Shown: positions 46,593 through 56,409, numbered from the stretch's first letter. The stretch is 64,000 nt of DNA from Algoriphagus sp. CAU 1675 (GCF_029222925.1 NZ_JARHUI010000002.1:434001-498000), one strand, 5' to 3'. Translations and numbers: made by a program. Notes: generated by a model not told the origin, from the sequence alone.

Positions 46593-47033
46593 TCAGCAAA
46601 GGGTATTCAAATGGTTTTTACAATCTTCCAAAATCTCAAGCAATCCTTCCCCATTAAAAGGTTTATTATAATATCCACTGACTACTTGATAGGAAAGCCC
46701 CTTATTTTTATCAATTTGACTTATGGAGCTTGTCAAAATAACCACAATATACTTCTTCCTCAGCGTGAAATTCAATTCGGAAAAAATCTCTAAAAACTCC
46801 CAACCATCCATATCAGGCATATTCAAATCCAATAACACCAAAATAGGAGATTGTTCATCACCCGAACCTTGGAGTTCCTCACTTTCCATATATTCCAAAA
46901 TCTGTCTTCCGCTATAAAATGACTTCTTGCCACACTGGACCCCGATTTTATCCAAAAAACGACCAAAGATAAAATGACAGCCAGGGTCATCATCTACTAG
47001 AATAATATCCTTAAAGTTTATATAATCACTCAT
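46593..47033 (-). CDS. Single-domain response regulator
   Basis: The 146-residue product starts at the ATG at 47033 and consists only of a receiver domain. Acidic residues are in ILVDDDPG, the phospho-accepting Asp in ILVLLDLNMPDMDGWEF, the Thr/Ser in VILTSSIS, and the Lys in YYNKPF. There is no output domain, and no histidine kinase is nearby, so it is an orphan partner, as is common in Bacteroidota. Longer starts up to 47087 add a non-family N-terminus. Confidence 0.88.
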   Translation of the reverse strand: MSDYINFKDIILVDDDPGCHFIFGRFLDKIGVQCGKKSFYSGRQILEYMESEELQGSGDEQSPILVLLDLNMPDMDGWEFLEIFSELNFTLRKKYIVVILTSSISQIDKNKGLSYQVVSGYYNKPFNGEGLLEILEDCKNHLNTLC

Positions 47034-47280
47034 TCTAACCTGGTATTCATTTAGGCAAACTACATAATCAATATTAACCCAAATCAATAGTACAACAAAT
47101 GGATTTATGACAAGAATCAGTGAAAAAATTTGGATAGCATTTTTCCCAAAATGAAATACACTTTAGGAACAGCATAAAAAACCCGAATTCTACATAATTT
47201 ATATTAAAGGCATTTTTTCAAAAATCTTACTTCTATTAGTGATATTATTCATTCCTTTAAAACAAAACTTCCAATTCAAA

Positions 47281-47766
47281 ATGCGAACACTTTTATTCTT
47301 CTTAATTATTTCAATCATTCCAATCCCAATCCTTGAAGAGCCCCTTCAAACCAAAACCCTTGCCTTTGAAATCATCAAGTTTGTAGATGGGGATACATTT
47401 TGGATCAGAAACGAGAAAGGTGAAGACGAAAAAATCCGATTGATCGGAATAGATAGTCCTGAATCAAGAAGAACAGGCCGCACCGAAATTGAATACTATG
47501 GAAAAGAAGCGTCGGAATACCTCAAAAACTTGCTTTCTGGGAAAGGGGTCGAATTGAAATACGATGTCCAACGCTATGACCGGTATGGAAGAACTTTGGC
47601 TTATGCCTACCTTGAAAATGGAACTTTCATCAATGCATTGCTGGTCGCTCAAGGCTATGCACAGGTTGCTACTTTTCCTCCCAATGTAAAATACGCCTCT
47701 TACTTTATTCAACTGGAAAGGGAAGCTAAAAACCTAAAAAAAGGAATGTGGCAAGATCCCTCCTGA
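47281..47766 (+). CDS. Thermonuclease-like (SNase) secreted nuclease
   Basis: The 161-residue product starts at the ATG at 47281 and has an N-terminal hydrophobic signal (MRTLLFFLIISIIPIPIL). The staphylococcal-nuclease fold follows: KFVDGDTFWIRN, IRLIGIDSPESRRTG (catalytic Arg and Asp/Glu region), YGKEASEYLKNLL, YDRYGRTLAYAYLENGTFINALLVAQGYAQV. It is probably an exported Ca-dependent nuclease. The upstream Met at 47239 is less likely, since the signal peptide begins at 47281. Confidence 0.88.
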   Translation: MRTLLFFLIISIIPIPILEEPLQTKTLAFEIIKFVDGDTFWIRNEKGEDEKIRLIGIDSPESRRTGRTEIEYYGKEASEYLKNLLSGKGVELKYDVQRYDRYGRTLAYAYLENGTFINALLVAQGYAQVATFPPNVKYASYFIQLEREAKNLKKGMWQDPS

Positions 47767-47852
47767 AAAAATGCAGGAAACCACCTCCGCTAAAACAGGC
47801 CAAAAATTCAAATTAGTTACTTAAATTCAATTTCACCCAAACCCAAATCAGC

Positions 47853-50273
47853 ATGATGAAGAAAACACTATTTACGGGGGTTTTCTCCTTATTCAGTCTC
47901 TTATTTTTATTTTCCTGCCAACCCGAAAAAACTCCAATCCAAGGTTTGGAGGAAGAAGTCGAAGTCTTTCGTGACGAGAATGGCATCAACCATATCTATG
48001 CACAAAACGAGCGGGATTTGTTTTTTGCCCAGGGATACCTGGCAGCAAAGGACCGCCTCTTTCAGTTTGAACTGTGGAGAAGACAAGCAACCGGGACACT
48101 AGCTGAAATTCTTGGTGAACGAGAATTGGAAAGGGACAAAGGAGTTCGATTGTTTCAGTTTAGAGGCGACAAAAAAACCGAACTTTCACATTACCACCCC
48201 CGGGGAGAACAGATTGTGGATGCATTCGTCTCAGGAATCAATACCTACATTGAGGAAATCCGAAACAACCCAGAATTACTCCCAGTGGAATTCCAACTGT
48301 TGGGGATTCAACCCGAACCCTGGACTTGGCAGGTAGTCATATCCAGACATCAGGGACTTTTACAAAATGTCACCGATGAACTCGATATCAGTAGGGTTGT
48401 GAGTCAAATTGGAACAGAAGAGGCTAAAAAATTATACTACTTCCACCCTAACGAACCAATCCTTGACATTCCCGGCCAAATCCCCACCGAGCTCCTTTTC
48501 AAGGATATTCTCGCCCCCTATCAGGCCTTTAGAAAATCCGTCAGTTTTAAACCAGAAGATATAGTCCAGAAAGCAAGGGCCGAAAACACACGCTATGAAC
48601 AGGAACTTTTAGCCATGCTGGAAGAAACACGGGAAAACATCGTTCAGGATCGATTTTCATTAGGAAGCAACAACTGGGTGATAAGCGGAAAACTAACCGA
48701 AAGTGGATTTCCCTACATGGCAAATGATCCCCATAGAGCCCAAGCTGTTCCTTCTCTCCGCTATTGGGTCCATCTAAACGCACCTGGCTGGAATGTAGTC
48801 GGAGGAGGAGAGCCTGTAATCCCAGGAGTATCCATTGGACACAATGATTACGGTGCATGGGGACTTACGATCTTTCAAACAGATAATGAGGATTTGAAGG
48901 TCTACACCCTTAATCCAGAAAACCTTTTGGAATATAAATACAAAGGCGAATGGCTGAAAATGACTTCCATACAGGATACCATTTCAGTTAAGGATAAGGA
49001 GAATGTCATTACCACACATTATTATACCCTCCATGGACCAGTCACTTTTATAGACTCGGCCCTTCACAAAGCTGTGGCTGTACAAGCTGCCTGGCTGGAA
49101 CCTGGAGGGGCTCCTTACCTCGCCAGTTTGAGAATGGATCAAAGCAAGACTTGGGAGGAATTCCGGGATGCATGTACTTACAACCATATTCCTGCAGAAA
49201 ATATGATTTGGGCAGATAAAGAAGGCAATATCGGCTGGCAATCCACGGGAATCCCTCCAATCAGAAAAGGATTCTCCGGTCTGATAGCCTCCTTGGGAGA
49301 CGGGTCACAGGATTGGGACGGATACCTTCCAATTGCAGATAGACCTCATTTGGTTAATCCTGAAAATGGTTTCATCGCTACTGCCAATGAAAATGTAAGT
49401 CCTGAGGACTATGAGTTTCCGGAAGCCCTTGGATTTCAGTGGGCAGACAATTTCAGAGGAGAGCGCATTCGGGAAGTTTTAGGCAGTGGTCAAAAATTCA
49501 CTTTGGAAGACATGGGAAGACTTCAAAATGACTACCTCTCTCTTCCAGCCCGGCAGCTAGTTCCTCATCTACTTTCCCTGACTTTTGAAGACAAGAGAGC
49601 GATCGCAGCCCAGGACAGCTTGAAAAACTGGGATTTAGTATTGGACAAAAACTCAATCGCAGGTGGAATTTATGTCATGTGGGAACGAAAAATCCGGGAT
49701 CAATTCAACCAAGCTGTTCTTCACCCTGAAATCCGTAACAACTTCGGAAGCATCCAGATGACCCGAATCCTACAATGGGTCGAAAAACCGGAGATCATTT
49801 TTGACTCCAATCCCATTGAAAAAAAGAACCAAATTCTAAGCGATAGTTTTCTCGAGGCCCTAACTGAATTAGAAACCAAACTTGGTCCGGACATGAAGCA
49901 ATGGCAGTATGGACAAACCTCCTACAAGCATGCTCTGATTCAACACCCCTTGAGCCTGGCCCTATCCCCGGAATGGCGAGAAAAACTGGACGCAGGTCCA
50001 ATTGCCCGGGGAGGCTACAGCTACACCCCCGGAGCCAACGCCTATGGGGACAACAATACCTCTGGAGCTTCCTTCCGGATTCTAGTTGACACCAAAGACT
50101 TGGAAAAAACAAAAGGAATCAATACTCCGGGTCAATCCGGAAATCCCGATAGTCGCTTTTACAAAAACCTATTCGAAACATGGGCAAATGATGGATACTT
50201 CCAGGTCTTTTTCGATAAGGAAAAAATTGAAAACTCTGCGGTTGAGTCATTCACATTTACTCCCAAAGAGTAG
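47853..50273 (+). CDS. Penicillin acylase family lipoprotein
   Basis: The 806-residue protein is an N-terminal nucleophile hydrolase with a lipoprotein signal (LFSLLFLFSCQPE, Cys22). An N-terminal alpha part contains FRDENGINHIYAQNERDLFFAQGYLAAKDRLFQFELWRRQATG. The autocatalytic Ser272 in SLGSNNWVISG begins the beta chain. ANDPHRAQAVPS and GVSIGHNDYGAWGLT complete the active-site region. The protein should self-cleave before Ser272. Substrates in this family include penicillins, acyl-homoserine lactones and other amides; which one applies is unknown. It lies 90 bp before the PVC-type gene. Confidence 0.9.
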   Translation: MMKKTLFTGVFSLFSLLFLFSCQPEKTPIQGLEEEVEVFRDENGINHIYAQNERDLFFAQGYLAAKDRLFQFELWRRQATGTLAEILGERELERDKGVRLFQFRGDKKTELSHYHPRGEQIVDAFVSGINTYIEEIRNNPELLPVEFQLLGIQPEPWTWQVVISRHQGLLQNVTDELDISRVVSQIGTEEAKKLYYFHPNEPILDIPGQIPTELLFKDILAPYQAFRKSVSFKPEDIVQKARAENTRYEQELLAMLEETRENIVQDRFSLGSNNWVISGKLTESGFPYMANDPHRAQAVPSLRYWVHLNAPGWNVVGGGEPVIPGVSIGHNDYGAWGLTIFQTDNEDLKVYTLNPENLLEYKYKGEWLKMTSIQDTISVKDKENVITTHYYTLHGPVTFIDSALHKAVAVQAAWLEPGGAPYLASLRMDQSKTWEEFRDACTYNHIPAENMIWADKEGNIGWQSTGIPPIRKGFSGLIASLGDGSQDWDGYLPIADRPHLVNPENGFIATANENVSPEDYEFPEALGFQWADNFRGERIREVLGSGQKFTLEDMGRLQNDYLSLPARQLVPHLLSLTFEDKRAIAAQDSLKNWDLVLDKNSIAGGIYVMWERKIRDQFNQAVLHPEIRNNFGSIQMTRILQWVEKPEIIFDSNPIEKKNQILSDSFLEALTELETKLGPDMKQWQYGQTSYKHALIQHPLSLALSPEWREKLDAGPIARGGYSYTPGANAYGDNNTSGASFRILVDTKDLEKTKGINTPGQSGNPDSRFYKNLFETWANDGYFQVFFDKEKIENSAVESFTFTPKE

Positions 50274-50362
50274 TTAGGTAATTGGCTCACGGCTTTGATA
50301 AATTGCAGATAAAAATTAGTTTAGAAATAATTAACAGCCCTTTTTCCAAAACTAGTAAACCT

Positions 50363-53300
50363 ATGAAAAATCTATTCCCAACCCTCGGAGTTCTGTCGGT
50401 TTTGATTTTTTCCTGCAACAGCCCCACTAGACAGATCAGCAGGGAGGAATATGCCAAACTCAGTGATCTGCAGAAGCGGTCGGTTGATTTTGCCTTAGCG
50501 GGAATAGAGGTTCCGGATGAGCGGCTTGAACTCACTCTTTTTGCCTCTGAACCCATGATGTCCAATCCAACCAATATGGACATTGATGACCGGGGAAGAG
50601 TATGGATAACGGAAGCCTATAATTACCGGAATCAGCTGAACCCAAGAAATCCCATCAAGGAAGAAGGTGACAGGATCCTGATATTGGAAGACAGCAATGG
50701 GGATGGAAAAGCAGATTTTTCCAAAGTATTTTACCAAGGAAGTGATATCAATGCGGCATTGGGAATTGCAGTTTTGGGAAACAAGGTGTTTGTTTCTGTC
50801 AGCCCCAATGTCTTTGTTTTCACAGACGAAAACGGGGATGACATCCCTGATAAAAAGGAGATTCTTTTTACCGGAATTGGAGGAGTACAACATGACCACG
50901 GAATGCATGCTTTCACCTTTGGCCCAGACGGAAAACTCTATTTCAACTATGGAAACGAAGGAAAAGGCCTTCACAAAGCTGATGGAAGCCCCATTTTAGA
51001 TCCATTGGGAAGACCAGTCAATTCCGAAACCCGGCCCTATCAAGAAGGGATGGTTTTCCGGAGTGACCCCGATGGAAGCAATCCTGAAATACTTGCCTGG
51101 AACTTCAGGAACAATTACGAATTGGCTGTGGACAGCTATGGAAGGATGTGGCAAAGCGACAACGACGACGATGGCAACCGCAGTACCCGAATCAACTATG
51201 TGATGGATTACGGCAACTATGGTTTCAAAGACGAAATAACCAAAGCCGATTGGAGAATTCGAAGAATCAACCTGGAGGACTCTGTATTCTATCAGCACTG
51301 GCACCTAAACGACCCCGGAGTTGTACCCAATCTGCTCCAGACTTATGCCGGCTCACCAACAGGAATCGTCATCTATGAGGGGAAATTACTTCCAGAAGAA
51401 TACCAAAACCAGATTATACATGCAGACGCTGGCCCCAATATCGTCAGGGCTTATCCTGTAGAGAAATCAGGAGCGGGTTTCACGGGAAAAATCGTCAACT
51501 TGATCGATGGAAATAACCGAGACCAATGGTTCCGTCCATCGGATGTGACCGTGGCACCTGATGGTTCCCTCTTTGTATCAGATTGGTATGATCCAGGTGT
51601 AGGTGGGCATGCAGTCGGAGACCTGGATAAAGGCAGAGTTTACAGACTTGCCCCAAAAGGCCATCCCTATCAAATAAGCACTCCTGATTACTCTTCCCCT
51701 GAATCCCTGATCGAGCTCCTTCAAAATCCGAACCGAGCTATTCATTTCAAGGCATTCATGGCTTTGGTTGAAATGGGGGAAAAAGCCATTCCTGAATTAG
51801 AAAAACTCTTCTCCTCCCCTGACAACAGAATGAAAGCCCGTGCCTTTTGGGTATTAAGCAAAATGCCAAATGGCAATGATTACATTTTGAAGGCGGCGGG
51901 CGATGAGGATGAAAATATCCGGGTAGCAGCTATTCGAGCCTCAAGGATCAATAAGCTAAATGATCAAGAATTTCTCCTAAAAATGGCTGGAGACCCTTCC
52001 TCTCATGTTAGAAGAGAAGTTGCCTTTGCGATCCGCTACCAATCCCAGCCAGAAGTTTGGGTTCAGTTGGCCGAAGGCTATTCAGAAGGGGATCGATGGT
52101 ACCTTGAAGCCTTGGGCATCGGGGCTGAGGGACAATGGGACAGCTATCTAAATAATTATTTGGAGAGCAAGGACAATTGGATGGATTCTCCAGAAGCAAG
52201 AGATATTGTCTGGAGATCAAGATCCCGACAGTCTGCCGATTTGCTCAAACAACTGATCCAGGCAAATTCGGGGGATGCTCGGCTTCGCTACTACCGTGCC
52301 CTGGATTTTCAAGAAGCCTCAGCAAAGAATTCAGCTCTCAAATCATTACTGGATACTAAGGGTGAAGTGGACGAAGTGATCATTTTACGGCAACTCAGCT
52401 TCAATTCTTCCCAACCTGACCCGGCTGTTTTGACATTAGCTAAAGAAAAGGTGGGAGAGGTCCAAAACGATGAGGACTTTCTCGAAATCCTTGATAAATA
52501 CAAATTGAAAGATCAAAAAGAAAGGCTTTTGGAGCTGGTCTTTCAGAATAAAGTAAGAAAGACTGCCAATTCAGCAGCCACTATTTTTGCAGAACTATAT
52601 GGCTTAAAAGAAATCGAAAAGTACTTCAACCAAAAGGATGAAGAAAAAACCAAAGAAGCACTGGACAAATTCGGTGTAGTGGATTCAGATGAAATGGCAA
52701 AATCCCTTACAAATATTTTCCGAGACCCTTCCCGTTCACTTGAAATCCGAAAGGCTGCCATGCAGGCAATGAAGGGCTGGAATTCGGAAGCATATCTTTG
52801 GAGCCTTTCCCAAAAGGATGAAATTCCAGAGGAAGTAATGCCAGAGGCTCGTGCCATCCTGCTTTCCACTTGGCATTCGGACATCCGAAAGGCTGCAAAT
52901 GAGAAATTTGGAACAGGAGCAACCACCGGATACGACATGCAGCACGTACTTTCTGCATCCGGAAATCTTGAAAAAGGAAAAGCGATTGCTGCTGCATATT
53001 GTCTTTCCTGCCACAAAATGGGGGATCAGGGAATTGATTTTGGTCCGGGTCTGACACTGATTGGAGATAAACTTTCCCGAGAAGGCCTGATCAACGCCAT
53101 CATCAATCCAAATGAAGGAATGGGATTTGGTTACGAAACCCAACTCATCAAATTCAAGGATGGAAAAGAAGTTCGGTGTATTGTCAATTCCAGAACTGAA
53201 AATGATTTAATTGTCAAATTGATCGGTTCGGGTGATCAAACCATCTATAAACTAGCAGATATTGAATCTGTGACCAAATTGAATGAATCCCTGATGCCAA

Positions 53301-53365
53301 GTTTTCCTCTTCCTGAAAATGAACTCATCGATTTGGTGAGTTATCTGGAAACACTGAGAAAGTAA
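50363..53365 (+). CDS. PVC-type heme-binding CxxCH lipoprotein with dehydrogenase propeller and HEAT repeats
   Basis: The 1000-residue protein has a lipoprotein signal (MKNLFPTLGVLSVLIFSCNS, Cys18). The first 430 residues form a membrane-bound dehydrogenase-type propeller (NPTNMDIDDRGRVWITEAYNYR, HDHGMHAFTFGPDGKLYFNYGNEG, RPSDVTVAPDGSLFVSDWYDPGVGGH). HEAT-like repeats follow (about 450-840), then a cytochrome c domain with CLSCHKM (about 880-885), and IDFGPGLTLIGDKLSREGLINAIINPNEGM. Such proteins were named from Planctomycetes-Verrucomicrobia and are frequent in Cytophagales. They are thought to oxidise sugars or alcohols; no substrate is known here. The start was set at 50363 by the signal peptide. 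Confidence 0.88.
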   Translation: MKNLFPTLGVLSVLIFSCNSPTRQISREEYAKLSDLQKRSVDFALAGIEVPDERLELTLFASEPMMSNPTNMDIDDRGRVWITEAYNYRNQLNPRNPIKEEGDRILILEDSNGDGKADFSKVFYQGSDINAALGIAVLGNKVFVSVSPNVFVFTDENGDDIPDKKEILFTGIGGVQHDHGMHAFTFGPDGKLYFNYGNEGKGLHKADGSPILDPLGRPVNSETRPYQEGMVFRSDPDGSNPEILAWNFRNNYELAVDSYGRMWQSDNDDDGNRSTRINYVMDYGNYGFKDEITKADWRIRRINLEDSVFYQHWHLNDPGVVPNLLQTYAGSPTGIVIYEGKLLPEEYQNQIIHADAGPNIVRAYPVEKSGAGFTGKIVNLIDGNNRDQWFRPSDVTVAPDGSLFVSDWYDPGVGGHAVGDLDKGRVYRLAPKGHPYQISTPDYSSPESLIELLQNPNRAIHFKAFMALVEMGEKAIPELEKLFSSPDNRMKARAFWVLSKMPNGNDYILKAAGDEDENIRVAAIRASRINKLNDQEFLLKMAGDPSSHVRREVAFAIRYQSQPEVWVQLAEGYSEGDRWYLEALGIGAEGQWDSYLNNYLESKDNWMDSPEARDIVWRSRSRQSADLLKQLIQANSGDARLRYYRALDFQEASAKNSALKSLLDTKGEVDEVIILRQLSFNSSQPDPAVLTLAKEKVGEVQNDEDFLEILDKYKLKDQKERLLELVFQNKVRKTANSAATIFAELYGLKEIEKYFNQKDEEKTKEALDKFGVVDSDEMAKSLTNIFRDPSRSLEIRKAAMQAMKGWNSEAYLWSLSQKDEIPEEVMPEARAILLSTWHSDIRKAANEKFGTGATTGYDMQHVLSASGNLEKGKAIAAAYCLSCHKMGDQGIDFGPGLTLIGDKLSREGLINAIINPNEGMGFGYETQLIKFKDGKEVRCIVNSRTENDLIVKLIGSGDQTIYKLADIESVTKLNESLMPSFPLPENELIDLVSYLETLRK

Positions 53366-53370
53366 CAAAC

Positions 53371-53404
53371 AAAAAGGAGTCGAAAATTCGGCTCCTTTTT
53401 GTTT
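53371..53404 (+). terminator. Terminator after the PVC-type gene
   Basis: AAAAAGGAG (53371-53379) pairs with CTCCTTTTT (53392-53400); CGAA/TTCG lies inside. T residues follow. Confidence 0.8.
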
Positions 53405-53449
53405 CCTTAAAACCCAAAATTTGGATTTTTTCATCTACGAATTATTTCC

Positions 53450-53992
53450 TCAATCCTTTCCTCCACTGCCTTTGAATTGATCCTCTTTATAGGCAAATAA
53501 AACATTGAAGGTCGTCAAAGATCCATAGCATCGAGTGATATACTGCTGTAGGTGTACCCTATCCTCATCATCCAATTTCGGATGGTTATTGATGTTTTGC
53601 TCCAAAACCCTGAGTTTTTCCCGAACCATTACAATTTTATGAAAAAAGGTCTCCATCGGAATTTCTTTTTCCTGAAGAGCTGAATCCCCTGGCTTCAATA
53701 CGACATTTCCACCTATCCATTTCCCTCCTAAAGGAACCAAAGGTGCCCGTTCTGAAGTCTGCTGCAAGGCTTCTCGAATGGCTTTTTCTACATCCCTCAT
53801 GGTTAGCATAGGGAAATCAGGTTTTTTGGCCTCCTCTATGTTAAACCCATCATAATCTCTCGACAGGGTTTTTATTTCTTCATTTTCATAGAAATAGATT
53901 TTATAAAAATCATCCTCCACGGACAGGATCATCCCCATCCCAAATTTGGGGTGTGAAAGTTTACTTCCCGGCGCTAAATCTCTTGCTGACAT
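53450..53992 (-). CDS. CarD/Tudor-like small protein of unknown function
   Basis: The 180-residue product has an N-terminal SH3/Tudor-like stretch, LAPGSKLSHPKFGMGMILSVEDDFYKIYFYENEEIKTLSRDYDGF. It recalls the CarD/TRCF RNAP-interacting module and the UvrD C-terminal Tudor, which usually read 'HxxFGxGxV'. The rest is helical (DVEKAIREALQQ..., then FFHKIVMVREKLRVLEQNINNHPKLDDEDRVHLQQYITRCYGS). No enzymatic motif is visible. A DNA or RNA polymerase-related role is a guess. Confidence 0.65.
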   Translation of the reverse strand: MSARDLAPGSKLSHPKFGMGMILSVEDDFYKIYFYENEEIKTLSRDYDGFNIEEAKKPDFPMLTMRDVEKAIREALQQTSERAPLVPLGGKWIGGNVVLKPGDSALQEKEIPMETFFHKIVMVREKLRVLEQNINNHPKLDDEDRVHLQQYITRCYGSLTTFNVLFAYKEDQFKGSGGKD

Positions 53993-54135
53993 ATTCTAAT
54001 AGGTTGTTTTTCTAAAAGTCTTAAATATAAATTCCTGATTTGGGTAAAATCAAAGTAAATCAAAAAATTACCGGCTTTTACTTACTTTAAAAAGATTTCA
54101 AATCTACTTTTCCCGATAAACGAATCCAATATTAT

Positions 54136-54741
54136 ATGACCAGGATAAAGTTTTATACAATTCAAGCTATCTCTGTTTTTTTAGGCTTCACCTTCTTTGG
54201 AGCTGGAATGGCCAAATTATTTGCAGATCACCAATATTTCGGTTGGATTGGCCCTGTATGGTTAATTGAAAGACTCCAAGAATATGGCTTGGGATTTTTT
54301 GCTGAATTCATTGCCTACTCCCAACTCTTCATTGGCTTCATGCTCATGACTACCCGATACAAACTCCTAGGAAGTATCATGCTAGTCCCTTTGATTCTCA
54401 ACACCCTCATGGTTACCATTTCACTGAATTGGAGAGGAACTCCATTTGTACTTGGCTTTTTACTGGTTCTCAATCTTGTTCTTCTGTTCCAGTATCGGGA
54501 CTTTTTCATCCCCCTACTCAATGAGGGTAAAGTCGGAGGACATCTTAAAATCAGAGTTTCGAGAAGCTTGCTTGGACACGGAGTTTGGCTATCTGGATTT
54601 TGCCTTGAAATCCTTTCTATTCCCCTATCCAGTCAGTCTTGGGAATGGGCAATCATCCTTTCATTTTTGGGGATCATTCTGGGAATTTTGAGTTTCAAAA
54701 TGGATGGGAATACCAGAAAAAATTACGGTAATTTGAAATAG
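54136..54741 (+). CDS. DoxX-like membrane protein
   Basis: The 201-residue product has about six membrane segments. Its N-terminus (IQAISVFLGFTFFGAGMAKLFADHQYFGWIGPVWLIE) and the AYSQLFIGFMLMTTRYKLLGSIMLVPLI region resemble DoxX/DoxD-type or MauE-type membrane proteins (the 'FxGxxKL' motif). Function unknown. It lies 20 bp before the PhnB-like gene and is probably co-transcribed. Confidence 0.72.
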   Translation: MTRIKFYTIQAISVFLGFTFFGAGMAKLFADHQYFGWIGPVWLIERLQEYGLGFFAEFIAYSQLFIGFMLMTTRYKLLGSIMLVPLILNTLMVTISLNWRGTPFVLGFLLVLNLVLLFQYRDFFIPLLNEGKVGGHLKIRVSRSLLGHGVWLSGFCLEILSIPLSSQSWEWAIILSFLGIILGILSFKMDGNTRKNYGNLK

Positions 54742-54761
54742 AACCTTTAACATAATTCACT

Positions 54762-55193
54762 ATGAATATCTTCCCCTATCTCAATTTTGATGGCGAAACC
54801 GAATCTGCATTTCTTTTCTACCAAGCTGTATTTGGGGGAGAGTTTGAAGGAGGAATAAAATACATGAGGGATGCTCCCGGTATGCCCATAGAGGAGGATG
54901 AAATGGACCGGGTAATGCATGTTTGCCTACGCCTGAGTGAGAATGTGAAAATTATAGGAAGTGACAACTTGCCTAGCATGGGGCATGTACTCAAGCAGGG
55001 TAATCATGCCTATTTATCCTTAGATATGGATTCTAAAGAAGAAGGAGAACGGATATTCAGGGAATTGTCCGAAGGAGGAGAAGTGGAAATGGCTTATCAG
55101 AAGACCTTTTGGGGAGCCTATTTTGCAAGCTTCAAGGACAGGTTTGGAGTTTCTTGGATGATTAATTATGACCTAAAAGCCGGAGAGGAATAA
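54762..55193 (+). CDS. VOC/PhnB-like (glyoxalase fold) protein
   Basis: The 143-residue product matches the PhnB-like 3-demethylubiquinone-9 methyltransferase-type VOC group: MNIFPYLNFDGETESAFLFYQAVFGGEF at the N-terminus and a C-terminal WGAYFASFKDRFGVSWMINYDL. The fold is a vicinal oxygen chelate barrel; no metal ligand assignment is possible by eye. Biochemical role unknown. It is 20 bp after the DoxX-like gene. Confidence 0.85.
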   Translation: MNIFPYLNFDGETESAFLFYQAVFGGEFEGGIKYMRDAPGMPIEEDEMDRVMHVCLRLSENVKIIGSDNLPSMGHVLKQGNHAYLSLDMDSKEEGERIFRELSEGGEVEMAYQKTFWGAYFASFKDRFGVSWMINYDLKAGEE

Positions 55194-55273
55194 AAACAAC
55201 ATTACTCTTGAATTAAAAGCTCCTGAATTTCAAGCCAAAAAAGTGAATTTCCTGAAAAGGGCTGCCACGAATA

Positions 55274-55303
55274 TTGGATTGAGGAGAATTTGCCCTACCT
55301 TTG
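55274..55303 (+). promoter_or_regulatory. Promoter of the SRP RNA gene
   Basis: TTG (55274-55276), 19 nt, TACCTTTG (55296-55303) is a consensus Bacteroidota promoter. Transcription would start about 55307-55309, exactly at the foot of the RNA hairpin. Confidence 0.78.
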
Positions 55304-55307
55304 TATC

Positions 55308-55392
55308 AGCGGCACGACCAGCTCCTGCTGAATCCCCCAGGTCCGGAAGGAAGCAAGGGTAGGCGGTTGTAGCGGTGCGATGCCGCTACTTT
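55308..55392 (+). ncRNA. ffs: Signal recognition particle RNA, small bacterial type (4.5S)
   Basis: The conserved SRP apical motif GGTCCGGAAGGAAGCA lies at 55340-55355. The GGAA tetraloop sits within it. The two ends pair: AGCGGCA (55308-55314) with TGCCGCT (55381-55387), and a T run follows. The RNA of about 85 nt is a single hairpin without Alu domain. It binds Ffh and helps target membrane proteins. Boundaries are from the fold and the promoter. Confidence 0.92.
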
Positions 55393-55449
55393 TTTGCCCA
55401 TTTTTTTCTGCGTCCCTCCTATTTGCATTACGTATCCTAATTTATCTTT

Positions 55450-55457
55450 TAACTTTG
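55450..55457 (+). promoter_or_regulatory. Candidate fsa promoter, -7 element
   Basis: TAACTTTG matches TAnnTTTG and lies 32 bp before the ATG. A TTTG at 55422-55425 is 24 nt upstream, longer than ideal. Confidence 0.5.
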
Positions 55458-55489
55458 CTACGTTCTGAAATTAATCAACTCACATACAC

Positions 55490-56149
55490 ATGAAATTCTT
55501 TATTGATACCGCCAATCTGGACGAAATCCATGAAGCCTATGACCTTGGGGTTTTGGATGGTGTAACCACCAATCCTTCCCTTATGGCTAAAGAAGGAATC
55601 AGCGGGGATGAAAACGTCCGAGCGCATTATAAGGCAATCTGCAATATCGTAGATGACAAAGTAAGTGCCGAAGTAATCGCTACCGACTTCGAAGGAATGA
55701 TACGAGAGGGAAAGGAACTTGCAAAAATCGACGATAAGATTGTTGTAAAAATCCCTATGATCAAAGACGGTGTCAAAGCCATCAAATATTTTCACAGCGA
55801 AGGTATTCGAACCAACTGCACCTTGATTTTCTCATCAGGGCAGGCTTTGTTGGCTGCAAAAGCAGGAGCAACTTACGTTTCTCCTTTCATCGGAAGACTA
55901 GACGATATTTCATTCAATGGATTGGAATTGATCGAGCAGATTGTTCATATCTACCAGACTTATGGCTTTGCTACTGAGGTATTGGCGGCTTCTGTTCGTC
56001 ATACCATGCACTTGATCCAATGCGCTGAAATAGGTGCAGATGTAGTGACCTGTCCTTTGAAAGTCATCACCGGATTGTTGAAGCACCCACTAACCGACTC
56101 CGGTTTGGCTCAGTTTCTGGCAGATCATGCCAAAGTAAATTCAAAATAA
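55490..56149 (+). CDS. fsa: Fructose-6-phosphate aldolase / transaldolase-like
   Basis: The 219-residue protein belongs to the small transaldolase/FSA group. Motifs: [25 protein letters not shown], the Schiff-base Lys in [41 protein letters not shown] and [17 protein letters not shown]. Whether it works as a transaldolase in the pentose phosphate pathway or as fructose-6-phosphate aldolase cannot be decided from the sequence by eye. It has its own promoter and terminator. Confidence 0.93.
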   Translation: MKFFIDTANLDEIHEAYDLGVLDGVTTNPSLMAKEGISGDENVRAHYKAICNIVDDKVSAEVIATDFEGMIREGKELAKIDDKIVVKIPMIKDGVKAIKYFHSEGIRTNCTLIFSSGQALLAAKAGATYVSPFIGRLDDISFNGLELIEQIVHIYQTYGFATEVLAASVRHTMHLIQCAEIGADVVTCPLKVITGLLKHPLTDSGLAQFLADHAKVNSK

Positions 56150-56157
56150 ATCTTTTA

Positions 56158-56194
56158 AGAGGCTGTTTCAACTGGTAAGACAGCCTCTTTTTTT
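56158..56194 (+). terminator. Terminator after fsa
   Basis: AAGAGGCTGT (56158-56167) pairs perfectly with ACAGCCTCTT (56180-56189), followed by a long T run. Confidence 0.87.
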
Positions 56195-56204
56195 ATCTTT
56201 CGTC

Positions 56205-56408
56205 ATGTATATTATCAAAGTAAAAGGCAAGGCTAAGATTCCGGACTACATCCAGATCCGAGATGAAAATTTCGTCTTAGTAGCTTATTTCAGGGCAGAC
56301 CGTCCCATGAAAAACATAGAGAAATTTGGACTGGAAGGCAAGGAAGCTGAATTGGAAGCGTTAATTCAGAGCTTGCCATTTGGAAAGCTGCAAAAATTAG
56401 AACTGTAA
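56205..56408 (+). CDS. Small conserved protein of unknown function
   Basis: The 67-residue product (MYIIKVKGKAKIPDYIQIRDENFVLVAYFRAD...) forms a probable beta-beta-alpha unit with a Leu/Glu-rich C-terminal helix. No signal peptide is present. It ends 1 nt before the ftsE ATG, so the two are translated from one message. The pairing suggests a functional link to FtsE, but no domain is recognised. Confidence 0.68.
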   Translation: MYIIKVKGKAKIPDYIQIRDENFVLVAYFRADRPMKNIEKFGLEGKEAELEALIQSLPFGKLQKLEL

Positions 56409-56409
56409 A

